From Spirochaetales bacterium (GTDB lineage Bacteria > Spirochaetota > Spirochaetia > DAHUYW01), in NCBI GenBank assembly GCA_027306915.1, contig DAHUYW010000054.1, positions 1-23,872 of the forward strand: DNA of 23,872 bases, written 5' to 3'. A program made the position numbers and the translations under genes. The notes below the pieces were generated by a model, which saw only the letters and a list, made by a program, of their open reading frames with translations, made no database searches and was not told the DNA's origin. Position 1 is the first letter of the stretch. The number at the start of each line of letters is the position of its first letter. Below, in pieces: positions 7,890 to 15,509 of the stretch.

Positions 7890-8249
7890 GTGACCATTCA
7901 GATAATCGGCACGAAGGGTTGCTCCGTCACCCGCAAGGCAGTTCGCTTCTTCAAGGAGCGCGCGGCCGAGTGCGCCTTCGTCGACCTCGAAGAGCGGGCC
8001 CTCACGAAGGGAGAGCTTGAGAATATCTCGAGAAGCGTCGCCCTTTCGGACCTCGTGGACCGCACGGGCAAGCGCTACGCACGCCGGGGCTTCACACACA
8101 TGGAGTTCGATGCCCTCGAGGAGCTGCTTGCCGATCCGCTCCTGCTCCGCACTCCGATCGTTCGCTTCGGCAGGGAGGCGGTGGTCGGCGAAGCCCCCGA
8201 CTCCTGGCAGCGTTTCGCGAGCGCCGCCAAAGGCAATACCCGTGGCTGA
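7890..8249 (+). CDS. ArsC/Spx family protein
   Basis: A 119-residue cytoplasmic protein with the thioredoxin-like ArsC fold. The N-terminal IIGTKGCSVTRKAVRFF holds the family's active-site Cys (C11) with the downstream Thr-Arg-Lys. The helix FVDLEERALTKGELENI and the C-terminal LLLRTPIVRFGREAVVGEA match the usual Pro-Ile-Val-Arg motif. It has C-S-V-T rather than the CXXC of classic Spx, so it is more like YffB/ArsC-type proteins of unknown substrate. The GTG at 7890 is chosen because the family's first beta strand starts there; the frame is open from 7845. It overlaps the arginine deiminase gene by 8 bp, a strong hint of a two-gene operon. Whether it reduces arsenate is doubtful; a redox or regulatory role is equally possible. 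Confidence 0.85.
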   Translation: MTIQIIGTKGCSVTRKAVRFFKERAAECAFVDLEERALTKGELENISRSVALSDLVDRTGKRYARRGFTHMEFDALEELLADPLLLRTPIVRFGREAVVGEAPDSWQRFASAAKGNTRG

Positions 8250-9495
8250 GGCTGTCTCCGTCGACTCAGAGATCGGCAATCTCGAGAGCGTCATAGTCCA
8301 TTCCCCCGGAATAGAGATCGAGGCTATGACCCCCACCACACTCGCGCAAGTTCTCTACAATGACATCGTTCCCCTCGGAGTCGTTGCCGAAGAGCATGCG
8401 AAGCTGCGACGCGTGCTCTCCCTGTTCGCGGAGGTCCTCGAGCTCAAGGAGCTCCTGCGTGAAGCGATTGCCGGACCGGAGGTGCGGGCCGATCTCGTCG
8501 ACCGGGTCGTTCGCTCTTTCCGGATCGAGGAGCGGCGCAGCGAGCTGCTTGCTCTTGAACCCGACGAGCTGATCCGCTTCCTCATCGGGGGATTTCCGGC
8601 GCGCAAAGACAGCCTTACCCGTTTTCTCGACCCCGCGGAGTTCGACCTCCACCCCCTGCCCAATCTCTACTTCACCCGCGACGGAGCCATGGTCTACCGG
8701 AACAAGGTCATCATCGGGGCGATGGCCTTCGAGGTGCGGCAGCTCGAGGCGCTCTTTGCGGAGTTCATCTTCCGCCGCAGCCCGCGCCTCAAGTGCGCCG
8801 GGGTAATCTTCGATGGCGCGAGCGAGCGGGTGGCTGGGATAACCCTGGAAGGGGGAGATTTTCAGCTCCTGAAGGAAGATCTCCTCGTCATCGGGCTATC
8901 GGACCGCACGACGAGCCAGGCAATCGACCTCCTCGCCGCACGAATCGCCGACACACGAGAAACCCCTCTGCGGCTGTTTGCGGTCCTGCTCCCTTCGGAG
9001 CGCGCGACCATTCACCTGGATATGATCTTTACGATGATCGACCGCGATCGGGCGGTGGTCTATGCTCCCCACATCCTCGGCAAGGACAGGCGTCCGGTCG
9101 TTCGAATGGACATCGACCCCGCAGGGGGGCGGACGATTCGTCGAGTCGACAGCCTGCTCGGGGGGCTCGCCGAAGCGGGGCTTCCGCTCGAGCCTGTTCT
9201 CTGCGGGATGGGCGATCCGCTCCTCGAGCAGCGCGAGCAGTGGCTCTCGGCAACCAACTTCCTCGCGGTTGCGCCGGGCAAGATCGTCGGCTACAGCTGC
9301 AACGTTGCGACGCTCGAGGCCCTCGACCGCGCCGGATTCGCCGTTCGCGGCGCGGATCTCTTCCTCTCGGGGAGGGAGCTGCCGTCGGCCTACGACAAGC
9401 TCGTCATCGCGGTAGACGGGATCGAGCTCGCGCGGGGGGGCGGCGGGGTGCGGTGCATGACCATGCCGGTGAGACGGGCGCCCGTCGCTTGGTAG
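8242..9495 (+). CDS. arcA: Arginine deiminase
   Basis: Hydrolyses arginine to citrulline and ammonia, the first step of the arginine dihydrolase pathway. The 417-residue length is typical. All catalytic signatures of the guanidino-group-modifying fold are present: NLYFTRD (residues 141-147, D147), EGGD (E203, D206), HLD (H258, D260) and the C-terminal GGGGVRCMTMP with nucleophile C405. The start is the GTG at 8242, which overlaps the preceding stop and places the IGNLESVIVHSPG strand at the usual N-terminal position; a weak AAAGG (8229-8233) lies 8 nt upstream. The frame is open further upstream, but only within the previous gene. No ornithine carbamoyltransferase, carbamate kinase or antiporter gene is in the window, so the pathway's other enzymes, if present, are elsewhere. 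Confidence 0.95.
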   Translation: MAEAVSVDSEIGNLESVIVHSPGIEIEAMTPTTLAQVLYNDIVPLGVVAEEHAKLRRVLSLFAEVLELKELLREAIAGPEVRADLVDRVVRSFRIEERRSELLALEPDELIRFLIGGFPARKDSLTRFLDPAEFDLHPLPNLYFTRDGAMVYRNKVIIGAMAFEVRQLEALFAEFIFRRSPRLKCAGVIFDGASERVAGITLEGGDFQLLKEDLLVIGLSDRTTSQAIDLLAARIADTRETPLRLFAVLLPSERATIHLDMIFTMIDRDRAVVYAPHILGKDRRPVVRMDIDPAGGRTIRRVDSLLGGLAEAGLPLEPVLCGMGDPLLEQREQWLSATNFLAVAPGKIVGYSCNVATLEALDRAGFAVRGADLFLSGRELPSAYDKLVIAVDGIELARGGGGVRCMTMPVRRAPVAW

Positions 9496-9502
9496 GCGCC
9501 TC

Positions 9503-9530
9503 GACCGGCGGTTCGGAGAGGGCGTCGGTC
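9503..9530 (+). terminator. Possible stem-loop after arcA
   Basis: GACCGGCG (9503-9510) can pair along its whole length with CGTCGGTC (9523-9530), with one G-U pair in RNA and a 12-nt loop. It begins 7 nt after the arcA stop. No T tract follows, so it would be an atypical terminator or an mRNA 3' stabiliser. Confidence 0.3.
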
Positions 9531-9580
9531 CGCAGCCCGCTCGCTGCTGCCAAGAGGGTTCCGCCTTCCGCCAGCCGACC

Positions 9581-9609
9581 TTTACCCGAACCCGCGGAGT
9601 TTGTATACT
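9581..9609 (+). promoter_or_regulatory. Putative sigma-70-type promoter of the DAHP synthase operon
   Basis: TTTACC (9581-9586), a 17-nt spacer and TATACT (9604-9609), matching 4/6 and 5/6. The GTG start at 9620 is 10 nt after the -10 and no Shine-Dalgarno sequence is visible, so the transcript is predicted to be leaderless or nearly so. Confidence 0.6.
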
Positions 9610-9619
9610 GGGCCCACCC

Positions 9620-10714
9620 GTGAGCACCAACATGAAGGCGACTGAGGACCTGCGCATTGCGCAAACGCGACCGCTCGTTTCCCCTGCGGCGCTCAAGACC
9701 GAGTTTCCTATGACCGAGGTGAGCAACCGAACGGTCATCGAAAGCCGCGGGATCATCACCTCGATTCTCCAAAAGAGGGACAGCCGCCTGCTGGCTGTCG
9801 TCGGTCCCTGCTCGATTCACGACGTGAAGGCGGCGCGCGAGTACGCGGAGCGCCTCGCCGCGCTGCGCAAGAGGGTCGAGGACCGCATCTACGTGATCAT
9901 GCGCGTCTATTTCGAGAAGCCCCGGACGACGGTCGGCTGGCGCGGGCTTATCGTCGACCCGAATCTCGACGGCTCTTCCGACGTCGCGCTTGGCCTGCGC
10001 ACTGCGCGCAAGCTGCTCCTCGATCTCACGGGGATGGGTATGCCGGTGGGGTCGGAGATGCTCGATCCGATCGTGCCGCAGTACATCGCGGATCTCATCT
10101 CGTGGGCGGCGATAGGCGCGCGCACGACCGAGAGCCAGATTCACCGGGAGCTTGCGAGCGGGCTGTCGATGCCCGTCGGCTTCAAGAACAGCACCGACGG
10201 GAGCCTTCAGACCGCGATAAACGCCATCGAGTCCACGCGCAACGCTCACAGCTTCATTGGGATCGACCAATCCGGGCGAACCTGTGTCTTGCGTACCCGC
10301 GGCAATCCCGACACTCACATCATCTTCCGCGGCGGGTCGCACGGGCCGAACTATCAGGATCACTTCATAGAAGAGGCCGAGAGCCTTCTTACCAAGATGA
10401 AGATGGTTCCGGCGATCCTCGTCGACTGCAGTCACGACAACTCCGGCAAGAAGCAGGCGCGCCAGCGAGAGGTGCTCGACTCCGTGGTGGCCTCGGTGTC
10501 GCGCCAGCGGCGATGCGGGCGGGACTCGATTGTCGGGCTGATGATCGAGAGCAACCTCTTTGAGGGCAATCAGAAGATCCCCTCCGACCTTTCGAAGCTC
10601 CGCTACGGAGTGTCCATCACCGACGAGTGCGTCGGATGGGACGCCACCGAGGAGATGCTTCTCTACGCCTACGAGAAAATGGGCGAGATAGCCCGTGAGC
10701 AGGTGGGGGCATGA
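9620..10714 (+). CDS. 3-deoxy-7-phosphoheptulonate synthase, class I (AroF/G/H type)
   Basis: Condenses phosphoenolpyruvate and erythrose 4-phosphate, the entry step of the shikimate pathway for aromatic amino acids. The 364 residues carry the full class I-alpha signature set: GPCSIHD, MRVYFEKPRTTVGWRGL, AIGARTTESQIHRE, PVGFKNSTDG, RGGSHGPNYQDH, VDCSHDNSGKKQARQ and the C-terminal YGVSITDECVGWD. Metal and PEP ligands of the family lie in these motifs. The N-terminal extension before GPCSIHD, which in the E. coli isozymes holds feedback determinants, is present, but which amino acid inhibits it cannot be told. The start is GTG 9620 or ATG 9632; the former is preferred because the promoter places the 5' end of the mRNA there. 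Its stop overlaps the next gene (ATGA). Confidence 0.97.
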   Translation: MSTNMKATEDLRIAQTRPLVSPAALKTEFPMTEVSNRTVIESRGIITSILQKRDSRLLAVVGPCSIHDVKAAREYAERLAALRKRVEDRIYVIMRVYFEKPRTTVGWRGLIVDPNLDGSSDVALGLRTARKLLLDLTGMGMPVGSEMLDPIVPQYIADLISWAAIGARTTESQIHRELASGLSMPVGFKNSTDGSLQTAINAIESTRNAHSFIGIDQSGRTCVLRTRGNPDTHIIFRGGSHGPNYQDHFIEEAESLLTKMKMVPAILVDCSHDNSGKKQARQREVLDSVVASVSRQRRCGRDSIVGLMIESNLFEGNQKIPSDLSKLRYGVSITDECVGWDATEEMLLYAYEKMGEIAREQVGA

Positions 10715-11256
10715 AGCGGGTAGCCGTCCTTCTTGCCGAAGGCTTCGAGGAGGTTGAGGCCGTCTCTCCGATCGACTTCTTGCGGCGAGCGGGGGTGGAG
10801 GTGGTGACTGCAGGGATCGCGTCGAGCAGGGTGAAGGGCTCCCATGCGATAACGATCGACGCGGATACCCGAATCGATGAGCTTCCCGCGGATCTCGACG
10901 GGGTGATCCTTCCCGGCGGCTCGGTCGGGGCGGGCAACCTGGCGAAGTCCAGGGCCGTTACCGATCTCGTGAAGCGCGTGTACGGCGAGGGGAAGCTGGT
11001 GGCGGCAATCTGCGCCGCACCAGCCAAGGTCCTCGCTCCTACGGGCATCCTTCGGGGGAAGCGCGCGACCTGCTATCCCGGCCTCGAGGGCGAGCTCGTC
11101 GGCTCGGACTTCAGCGCCGATCGGGTGGTCCGCGACGGCAACCTCATCACGAGCCGCGGGGCGGGAACCGCCGGCGAGTTCGCGATCGAGCTTGTCCGTT
11201 ACCTTGCGGGCGAAGAGGCGGCCGAGCGGGTACAGGCCTCCGTGCTTCAGCGGTAG
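10711..11256 (+). CDS. DJ-1/PfpI family protein (YajL-like)
   Basis: A 181-residue cytoplasmic protein of the DJ-1/ThiJ/YajL branch. It begins with AVLLAEGFEEVEAVSPIDFLRRAGVEV, carries the nucleophile-elbow Cys in AAICAAPAKVLA (C101) and the partner acid E16, and ends with the typical ITSRGAGTAGEFAIELVRYL. The length matches the DJ-1 branch. Proteins of this group act as redox-sensing chaperones, glyoxalases or deglycases; the exact activity is debated. The ATG overlaps the DAHP synthase stop in the ATGA arrangement, indicating translational coupling and one transcript. A stem-loop follows, shared with the converging ackA gene. Confidence 0.93.
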   Translation: MKRVAVLLAEGFEEVEAVSPIDFLRRAGVEVVTAGIASSRVKGSHAITIDADTRIDELPADLDGVILPGGSVGAGNLAKSRAVTDLVKRVYGEGKLVAAICAAPAKVLAPTGILRGKRATCYPGLEGELVGSDFSADRVVRDGNLITSRGAGTAGEFAIELVRYLAGEEAAERVQASVLQR

Positions 11257-11288
11257 GCCGGCGGGACAACCCATTGTCGGCGCCGGGA

Positions 11289-11311
11289 AGCGCTCCGGAC
11301 GGCCGGGCGCT
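11289..11311 (+). terminator. Putative bidirectional terminator between DJ-1 gene and ackA
   Basis: AGCGC (11289-11293) and CCGG (11295-11298) pair with CCGG (11303-11306) and GCGCT (11307-11311), leaving one bulged T (11294) and a 4-nt loop. CTCGTTT follows on the plus strand. The position between two converging genes supports a terminator role, although the T tract is short. Confidence 0.5.
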
Positions 11312-11316
11312 CTCGT

Positions 11317-12684
11317 TTACATCCTCTCCGCCACCGGCCTCCGATCGAGGGCGGGACGGACAACAATCCTTTCCAATTCCCTGTTCTTCTCGATCTCTTC
11401 GCGCAAGGCGGCTTGGCGTTCTCGGTTGACGTAATCGGGGCGCTGAAAGCTGTAGGCAAAGTTGGTGTGGATGTCATAGGTGCCCCGTGTGAGGGCATAG
11501 GTGTCCTCGGTCATAACCAGCTCTTCGTCGGTTGGGATGACAAAGACCTTCGTCGGCGAATCGTCGGCCGAGATCACCGTCTCGGCGTTTCGGGTTGCCG
11601 AAAGGTGATTTCTGGCCGAATCCACCTTTATCCCGCATCCTTCGAGCCCTGCGGTCGCGAGCTCCCTGATCAGCGGCCCGCGCTCTCCGACCCCTGCCGT
11701 AAAGACCACCGCATCGACCCGCCCGAGGATCGCCGAGTAGGCTCCGAGGTACTTCTTGATGCGGTAACCCTCCATCCGCATCGCAAGGCGCGCCCGTTCG
11801 TCGCCCTGCCCAGCCGCGATCTCGACGTCGCGCCGGTCCATCCATTTCTCGGTGATGCCGAGGATTCCGCTCTTCTTGTTGAGGGCGTTCTCGACCTCGG
11901 CTGCGCTCATTCCGGTCTTCTTCATGAGGTAGAAGGGGATGTCGGGATCGATGTCGCCGCAGCGCGTTCCCATGATCAACCCCTCAAGCGGCGTGAGCCC
12001 CATCGAGGTGTCAATCGAAACCCCGTCCCGCACGGCGTTGATGCTCGAGCCGTTTCCGATGTGGGCGATTATGACGTTCGTGGCGAATGGGTCTTTCCCG
12101 AGGAGCACCGCCGCGCGCTTAGCGGTGTACAGAAACGAGGTCCCGTGAAATCCGTAACGGCGGACGCCGTAGCTCGCGTACCAGTCGTAGGGAAGGGCGT
12201 ACAGGAAGGCCTCGTTCGGCATCGTCTGGTGCCAGGCGGTGTCCATGATCGCGCAGTGAGGAACGTCCGGAAGCACACCCTGCGCCGCCTCGATGCCCAT
12301 GATATTGGCCGGGTTGTGAAGCGGAGCCAGGTCCTGAATGTCCCTGAATGCGCCGAGGATCTCGGGGGTCACCTGGACTGACTTCGCGAACTTCTCGCCT
12401 CCGTGAACGACACGGTGACCCACCGCCTCGATCTCGCGAACAGTGGAGATCGCCCCGTGAGTCGGATCGAGGAGCGTGGCGATAACCAGGTCGATGGCCT
12501 CCCGGTGGGTCGGGCACTCCCGTTCCTCGCGGTATGCCGGCTTGCCCTTCGCCTTGTGCTTGATGAACGAGCCTTCGATGGTGATGCGCTCGACGTTGCC
12601 ATTGGCAATGGCCTCCTTGCGCGCCCAGTCGTAGAGCTGATACTTGAGCGAAGAGCTTCCGCAGTTGAGTGTGAGGATGACCAA
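11317..12684 (-). CDS. ackA: Acetate kinase with C-terminal extension
   Basis: Interconverts acetyl phosphate plus ADP with acetate plus ATP, the ATP-yielding step of acetate fermentation. The sugar kinase/ASKHA signatures are complete: [10 protein letters not shown] at the N-terminus, [57 protein letters not shown] and [15 protein letters not shown]. The start is a TTG at 12684 with a strong GGAGG 7 nt upstream; an upstream ATG (12762) would add 26 residues with no similarity. At 455 residues it is longer than the usual 400: the normal C-terminus ([13 protein letters not shown]) is followed by a 56-residue, highly charged tail. Both may be spirochaetal traits. It meets the DJ-1 gene tail to tail, and no phosphotransacetylase gene is nearby. 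Confidence 0.96.
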   Translation of the reverse strand: MVILTLNCGSSSLKYQLYDWARKEAIANGNVERITIEGSFIKHKAKGKPAYREERECPTHREAIDLVIATLLDPTHGAISTVREIEAVGHRVVHGGEKFAKSVQVTPEILGAFRDIQDLAPLHNPANIMGIEAAQGVLPDVPHCAIMDTAWHQTMPNEAFLYALPYDWYASYGVRRYGFHGTSFLYTAKRAAVLLGKDPFATNVIIAHIGNGSSINAVRDGVSIDTSMGLTPLEGLIMGTRCGDIDPDIPFYLMKKTGMSAAEVENALNKKSGILGITEKWMDRRDVEIAAGQGDERARLAMRMEGYRIKKYLGAYSAILGRVDAVVFTAGVGERGPLIRELATAGLEGCGIKVDSARNHLSATRNAETVISADDSPTKVFVIPTDEELVMTEDTYALTRGTYDIHTNFAYSFQRPDYVNRERQAALREEIEKNRELERIVVRPALDRRPVAERM

Positions 12685-12691
12685 TGTTGCA

Positions 12692-12696
12692 CCTCC
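12692..12696 (-). promoter_or_regulatory. Shine-Dalgarno site deciding a TTG start for ackA
   Basis: On the minus strand GGAGG lies 7 nt before TTG 12684, and the family's conserved N-terminal strand begins one codon later. This overrides the upstream in-frame ATG at 12762. Confidence 0.75.
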
Positions 12697-12700
12697 GAGG

Positions 12701-12749
12701 GCACACCCGCGACCGTCTTCGAAGGAGCGCCCGAGGAGGAGCGGTGTGC
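12701..12749 (-). repeat. Inverted repeat in the ackA leader
   Basis: GCACACC (12701-12707) is perfectly complementary to GGTGTGC (12743-12749), enclosing the 8-bp palindrome CTTCGAAG (12717-12724). In the ackA leader RNA this would form a long stem-loop just upstream of the ribosome-binding site. A regulatory role is only an inference. Confidence 0.4.
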
Positions 12750-12854
12750 AGTCCCATCCCATGCGGACGGACTTGGCACGCTCTTTCTAACCTGGAAGCT
12801 TCGGCGACTCCGGGGGAAGTGTGCGGTGAATGTCTCCATTGTCTCACAAACATT

Positions 12855-12884
12855 AAAAAGGCGCAAGACCGAGCCGCGCTTTTT
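12855..12884. repeat. A-tract/T-tract hairpin between ackA and the 12946 gene
   Basis: Five A residues and GCGC (12855-12859, 12861-12864) pair with GCGC and five T residues (12876-12884) around an 11-nt loop, with G12860 bulged. The symmetric A-stem-T layout looks like a two-way intrinsic terminator, which is odd between divergent genes. It may block read-through or attenuate one of the two transcripts. I found no convincing promoter in 12685-12945. Confidence 0.35.
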
Positions 12885-12930
12885 GCCCGCCGCATCCCCT
12901 TGAATCCCTCCTCGTCCTTTCGCGGTAACA

Positions 12931-12936
12931 GAGGAG
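12931..12936 (+). promoter_or_regulatory. Ribosome-binding site deciding the start at 12946
   Basis: GAGGAG abuts the ATG at 12937 with no spacing, so that codon cannot use it. The next in-frame ATG, at 12946, is 9 nt away and is the better start. Confidence 0.7.
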
Positions 12937-12945
12937 ATGCGCTTC

Positions 12946-14523
12946 ATGCGGTCCGCCGTTTGCGCCGCCCTTCTTCTCGCGCCCTGCGGAGCGCGCGAGC
13001 TTCACGCACTTGAGAGCGAGCTCGATGCCCTGGTCGATAGTCGTGGGTACGCCGCGGAGCGCATTCTGGACCGCCTCTCCTCGCCGCTTGGCGACCTCTC
13101 GCTTGCGCTCACCGGTGCCGCGGTTCGCGGAGTGCCCACTTCGATTCTTCCGGCGGTTGTCTGTCCCTACCTCACCGCGGGCCCCCTCGATCTCCGCGGC
13201 ATGCTCCGAGAGCTGGCGGATCCCACAGGCCATGCGCCGGGAACGAGCCTCTACGGGGAGCGCACGGGAGTCTGTCTCGACGGCTCCCTTCAGCCGGGCC
13301 CGCGGCGCGGGGTGATTCTCTCCCCTTTTCCGCGTCATCTTGACCTCTTCTGGTTGCGGGAGGAAGCGGGACCGACGGAGCTCGGGGCGCTCACCTTCGC
13401 GCGGCTGCCCGAGGAGGCGGACGCCGCCCTTTTTCTCCTTGCGAGCCTGCCGCCCGGGGGCGAGCAAGGCGCGGCTTGGTTCTCGGATGCGCCGGCGCTT
13501 GATCCACCCTATATCCTTCATGGGGGAGGAAGCCTGGCCGCCGGAGGCAGGATTCTTGCGGCAACGGTCGCGGGCGCCCTCTCGCTCTCTCCGGTCGAGC
13601 CTCCGGGCGGCTATCTGCGGGCGACACTCAGCCATGCCTCGCCCTCCCTGCGCGTCACGGCGACCGCAGTGGGAGCGACTCCCTCTTTCCTTCTCCCCGA
13701 TGGAGGGCTGCCGGATCGTGTCGCTGCCGCCGGGATTGCCTCCGAGCTGCTGCTGCCCTTTGGAGGCGCCGGGGGAAGCTACAGCGCCTTTCTTTCCCGC
13801 CTGCCGCTCGTCCCGGTGCCCTACCGGGAGAGCGAGCACCAGGCGGAGGTCGACCTCACGATCGGGACGAGGCCGGTGCGCCTGATCTTCCGATACCGGC
13901 AGGACCGAAGCGGTACGAGGGTTGGAAGGCTTATCCTCGACGAGGAGCTCGCGGGAAGCCTCGCGTTCGACTTCACCTGGACTCGCCTCGTTCTTTCCTC
14001 CGCCTGGAGCTGGTCGAACTACTACGATCCGAAGCAATCGGTGGAGGTTGTTTGGAACGTCGGGACTTCCGGCCGTGCAGCGGGTCCGTCGCTCGAGCTT
14101 GGGGCAGGCTGCCGGCTTCCCGGAGGGCGCGTTGCGCGCTCCGCCGTGCTCGCCCTCCCGGAGGAGGGGTGGTGCGCCCTTGCCGGCGCCGCTGGCGTCG
14201 TGCGGAGGGGCCTTCTCGCAGCGGAGCCCGACAACCGGCCCGGTGGAAGCTCGCGGGAGGACGCGGCGCCCTCCGGGAAGGGGGAAGGCGGTCTTCCCTG
14301 GAGCTCCCGCGGGGCGCAGGAGCCCTCCCTCACGGGCCGACTCTCCGTGACCGTTCCCTTCGAGCGCGGAGCCGCCTGCCTTCAAATCGCTCTTGCAAAC
14401 CCCACCAAGCTTTCGAGCATTGAGGATATCATCAGGCGGCCGCTCAAACGCCTTGTGATAAGCGCGACCTGGCATCAGGCGAGCGATCCTGCGGCTCAAC
14501 CCAACCAGGCCGGCGCCCGATAG
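12946..14523 (+). CDS. Exported protein of unknown function, possible outer-membrane beta barrel
   Basis: I do not recognise this 525-residue protein. It starts with a signal peptide (MRSAVCAALLLAPCGARELHA, likely cut after the Ala near residue 15-21). The mature part is poor in Lys, rich in Gly, Ala, Leu, Pro and Arg, and from about residue 190 has many short segments with alternating polar and apolar residues, such as VDLTIGTRPVRLIFRYR and LAFDFTWTRLVLSSAWSW. This pattern suits a beta-barrel or beta-rich periplasmic protein. A Gly/Ser/Pro-rich, probably disordered stretch lies near residues 430-465. The C-terminus has no clear terminal-Phe barrel signal. The start was set by GAGGAG at 12931. 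It is divergent from ackA and ends 6 bp before the converging murB. A large open frame on the opposite strand is an Arg-rich shadow. Confidence 0.7.
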   Translation: MRSAVCAALLLAPCGARELHALESELDALVDSRGYAAERILDRLSSPLGDLSLALTGAAVRGVPTSILPAVVCPYLTAGPLDLRGMLRELADPTGHAPGTSLYGERTGVCLDGSLQPGPRRGVILSPFPRHLDLFWLREEAGPTELGALTFARLPEEADAALFLLASLPPGGEQGAAWFSDAPALDPPYILHGGGSLAAGGRILAATVAGALSLSPVEPPGGYLRATLSHASPSLRVTATAVGATPSFLLPDGGLPDRVAAAGIASELLLPFGGAGGSYSAFLSRLPLVPVPYRESEHQAEVDLTIGTRPVRLIFRYRQDRSGTRVGRLILDEELAGSLAFDFTWTRLVLSSAWSWSNYYDPKQSVEVVWNVGTSGRAAGPSLELGAGCRLPGGRVARSAVLALPEEGWCALAGAAGVVRRGLLAAEPDNRPGGSSREDAAPSGKGEGGLPWSSRGAQEPSLTGRLSVTVPFERGAACLQIALANPTKLSSIEDIIRRPLKRLVISATWHQASDPAAQPNQAGAR

Positions 14524-14529
14524 GAGGGG

Positions 14530-15441
14530 CTACCACTCGCCGACCGGTATCACCTCGCGCTCCAGCTCAAAGCCGAGCTCTTCCCTCACCCGGCGGGCGA
14601 CATAGCGGGTCAAGTCTTCGATATCGGAGGCCGTGGCGCTGCCGGTGTTTATGATCATGTTTGCATGGTGTTCGGAGATCTTCGCCCCTCCGATTGAATA
14701 GCCCCGCAGCCCCAGCGAGTCGATGATCTTGCCCGAGGGATTTCCGAAGCCGCGGTTGTTCTTGAAGACGGATCCCGCCGATGGTGCGGCGAAGTGTCCC
14801 TTCCGCTCACGGTCCGCGCGATTTGACTCCATCTCTTCGAGAATGCCGGCTCTCTCGTCGCGTCGCAGGCGGAAACATGCGGAGAGAATGACGGCACGTC
14901 GCTTCTGGAAGGGAGAGATCTTGTAGTCGAACTGATCCGGCCGCGCGTCGACGCGCACCACCGTGCCTGCCTCATCAAGTATCTCGACCCAATCGAGGAC
15001 GTCGGAGATCGAGGAGCCGTAGCACCGCGCGTTCATCCAAACCGCGCCCCCTACGCTTCCCGGCATGGCGTAGATGAAGGCGAGACCCGCGAGGCCCACG
15101 GCGGCTGCCGCCTCCGACACCAGGCTTATCGCGCAGCCTGCCTCGGCCACTATCCGCTCGCCGTCGACGCGAACGGCACGAAGCCTCTCCGTCGAAAGGA
15201 CCATGCCGCGGATGCCTCGATCGGAAACAAGGATATTCGCTCCCGCCCCGAGGATGAAGACAGGAAGGTGGTGCGTTTCGGCCGCCTCGTGGAGGGTGAT
15301 CACGTCGGCAACCGTCTCAGGCTCGACAAAAAGGTCGGCCCTTCCGCCCACCTTGTAGCTGGTGTGCTCCTTAAGGGGCTCGTCGAGGCGGAGCGGGCCG
15401 GCGATATTGATTTTTCCCGCCAATTCCTTTAGATTGATCAC
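14530..15441 (-). CDS. murB: UDP-N-acetylenolpyruvoylglucosamine reductase
   Basis: FAD enzyme that reduces enolpyruvyl-UDP-GlcNAc with NADPH to UDP-MurNAc, the second committed step of peptidoglycan synthesis. The 303 residues fit a type II MurB. FAD-binding motifs are TSYKVGGRADLFVEP (27-41) and FILGAGANILVSDRG (62-76). The PGSVGGAVWMNARCYG loop, the catalytic Ser in AGSVFKN (S224) and the C-terminal acid in EREVIPVGEW (E296) are present. Where most MurB proteins have a Tyr-Arg pair contacting the substrate, this one reads DYKIS (Y173-K174), an Arg-to-Lys change. The start is GTG with no Shine-Dalgarno sequence, directly after a promoter-like element. It is divergent from cysS. Confidence 0.97.
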   Translation of the reverse strand: MINLKELAGKINIAGPLRLDEPLKEHTSYKVGGRADLFVEPETVADVITLHEAAETHHLPVFILGAGANILVSDRGIRGMVLSTERLRAVRVDGERIVAEAGCAISLVSEAAAAVGLAGLAFIYAMPGSVGGAVWMNARCYGSSISDVLDWVEILDEAGTVVRVDARPDQFDYKISPFQKRRAVILSACFRLRRDERAGILEEMESNRADRERKGHFAAPSAGSVFKNNRGFGNPSGKIIDSLGLRGYSIGGAKISEHHANMIINTGSATASDIEDLTRYVARRVREELGFELEREVIPVGEW

Positions 15442-15448
15442 GCGGCTG

Positions 15449-15477
15449 ATAGTAGCCCAGATAGAGTTCGCTTTCTA
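15449..15477 (-). promoter_or_regulatory. Putative promoter of murB
   Basis: On the minus strand, TAGAAA (15477-15472), a 17-nt spacer and TACTAT (15454-15449), each 4/6. The GTG of murB is 7 nt after the -10, predicting a leaderless mRNA. The -35 lies in an inverted repeat, CTTTCT (15471-15476) and AGAAAG (15482-15487), which could serve as an operator for the divergent murB and cysS genes. Confidence 0.4.
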
Positions 15478-15492
15478 CTGCAGAAAGACCCC

Positions 15493-15498
15493 GGAGGG
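15493..15498 (+). promoter_or_regulatory. Ribosome-binding site of cysS within an inverted repeat
   Basis: GGAGGG lies 11 nt before the GTG start at 15510, at the long end of usual spacing. It is followed at once by CCCTC (15501-15505), so the site could be partly masked by a short hairpin. Confidence 0.5.
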
Positions 15499-15509
15499 AA
15501 CCCTCTTCA

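Noticed and set aside
9404..10435. 343-codon open frame on the minus strand opposite DAHP synthase
   Set aside because: Fully covered by the secure DAHP synthase and arcA genes; no motifs.
12853..14499. 548-codon open frame on the minus strand opposite the exported orphan gene
   Set aside because: Its product is Arg/Gly/Pro-rich and low in hydrophobic core, without motifs; the plus-strand gene has a signal peptide and a Shine-Dalgarno site. It is a high-GC shadow frame.
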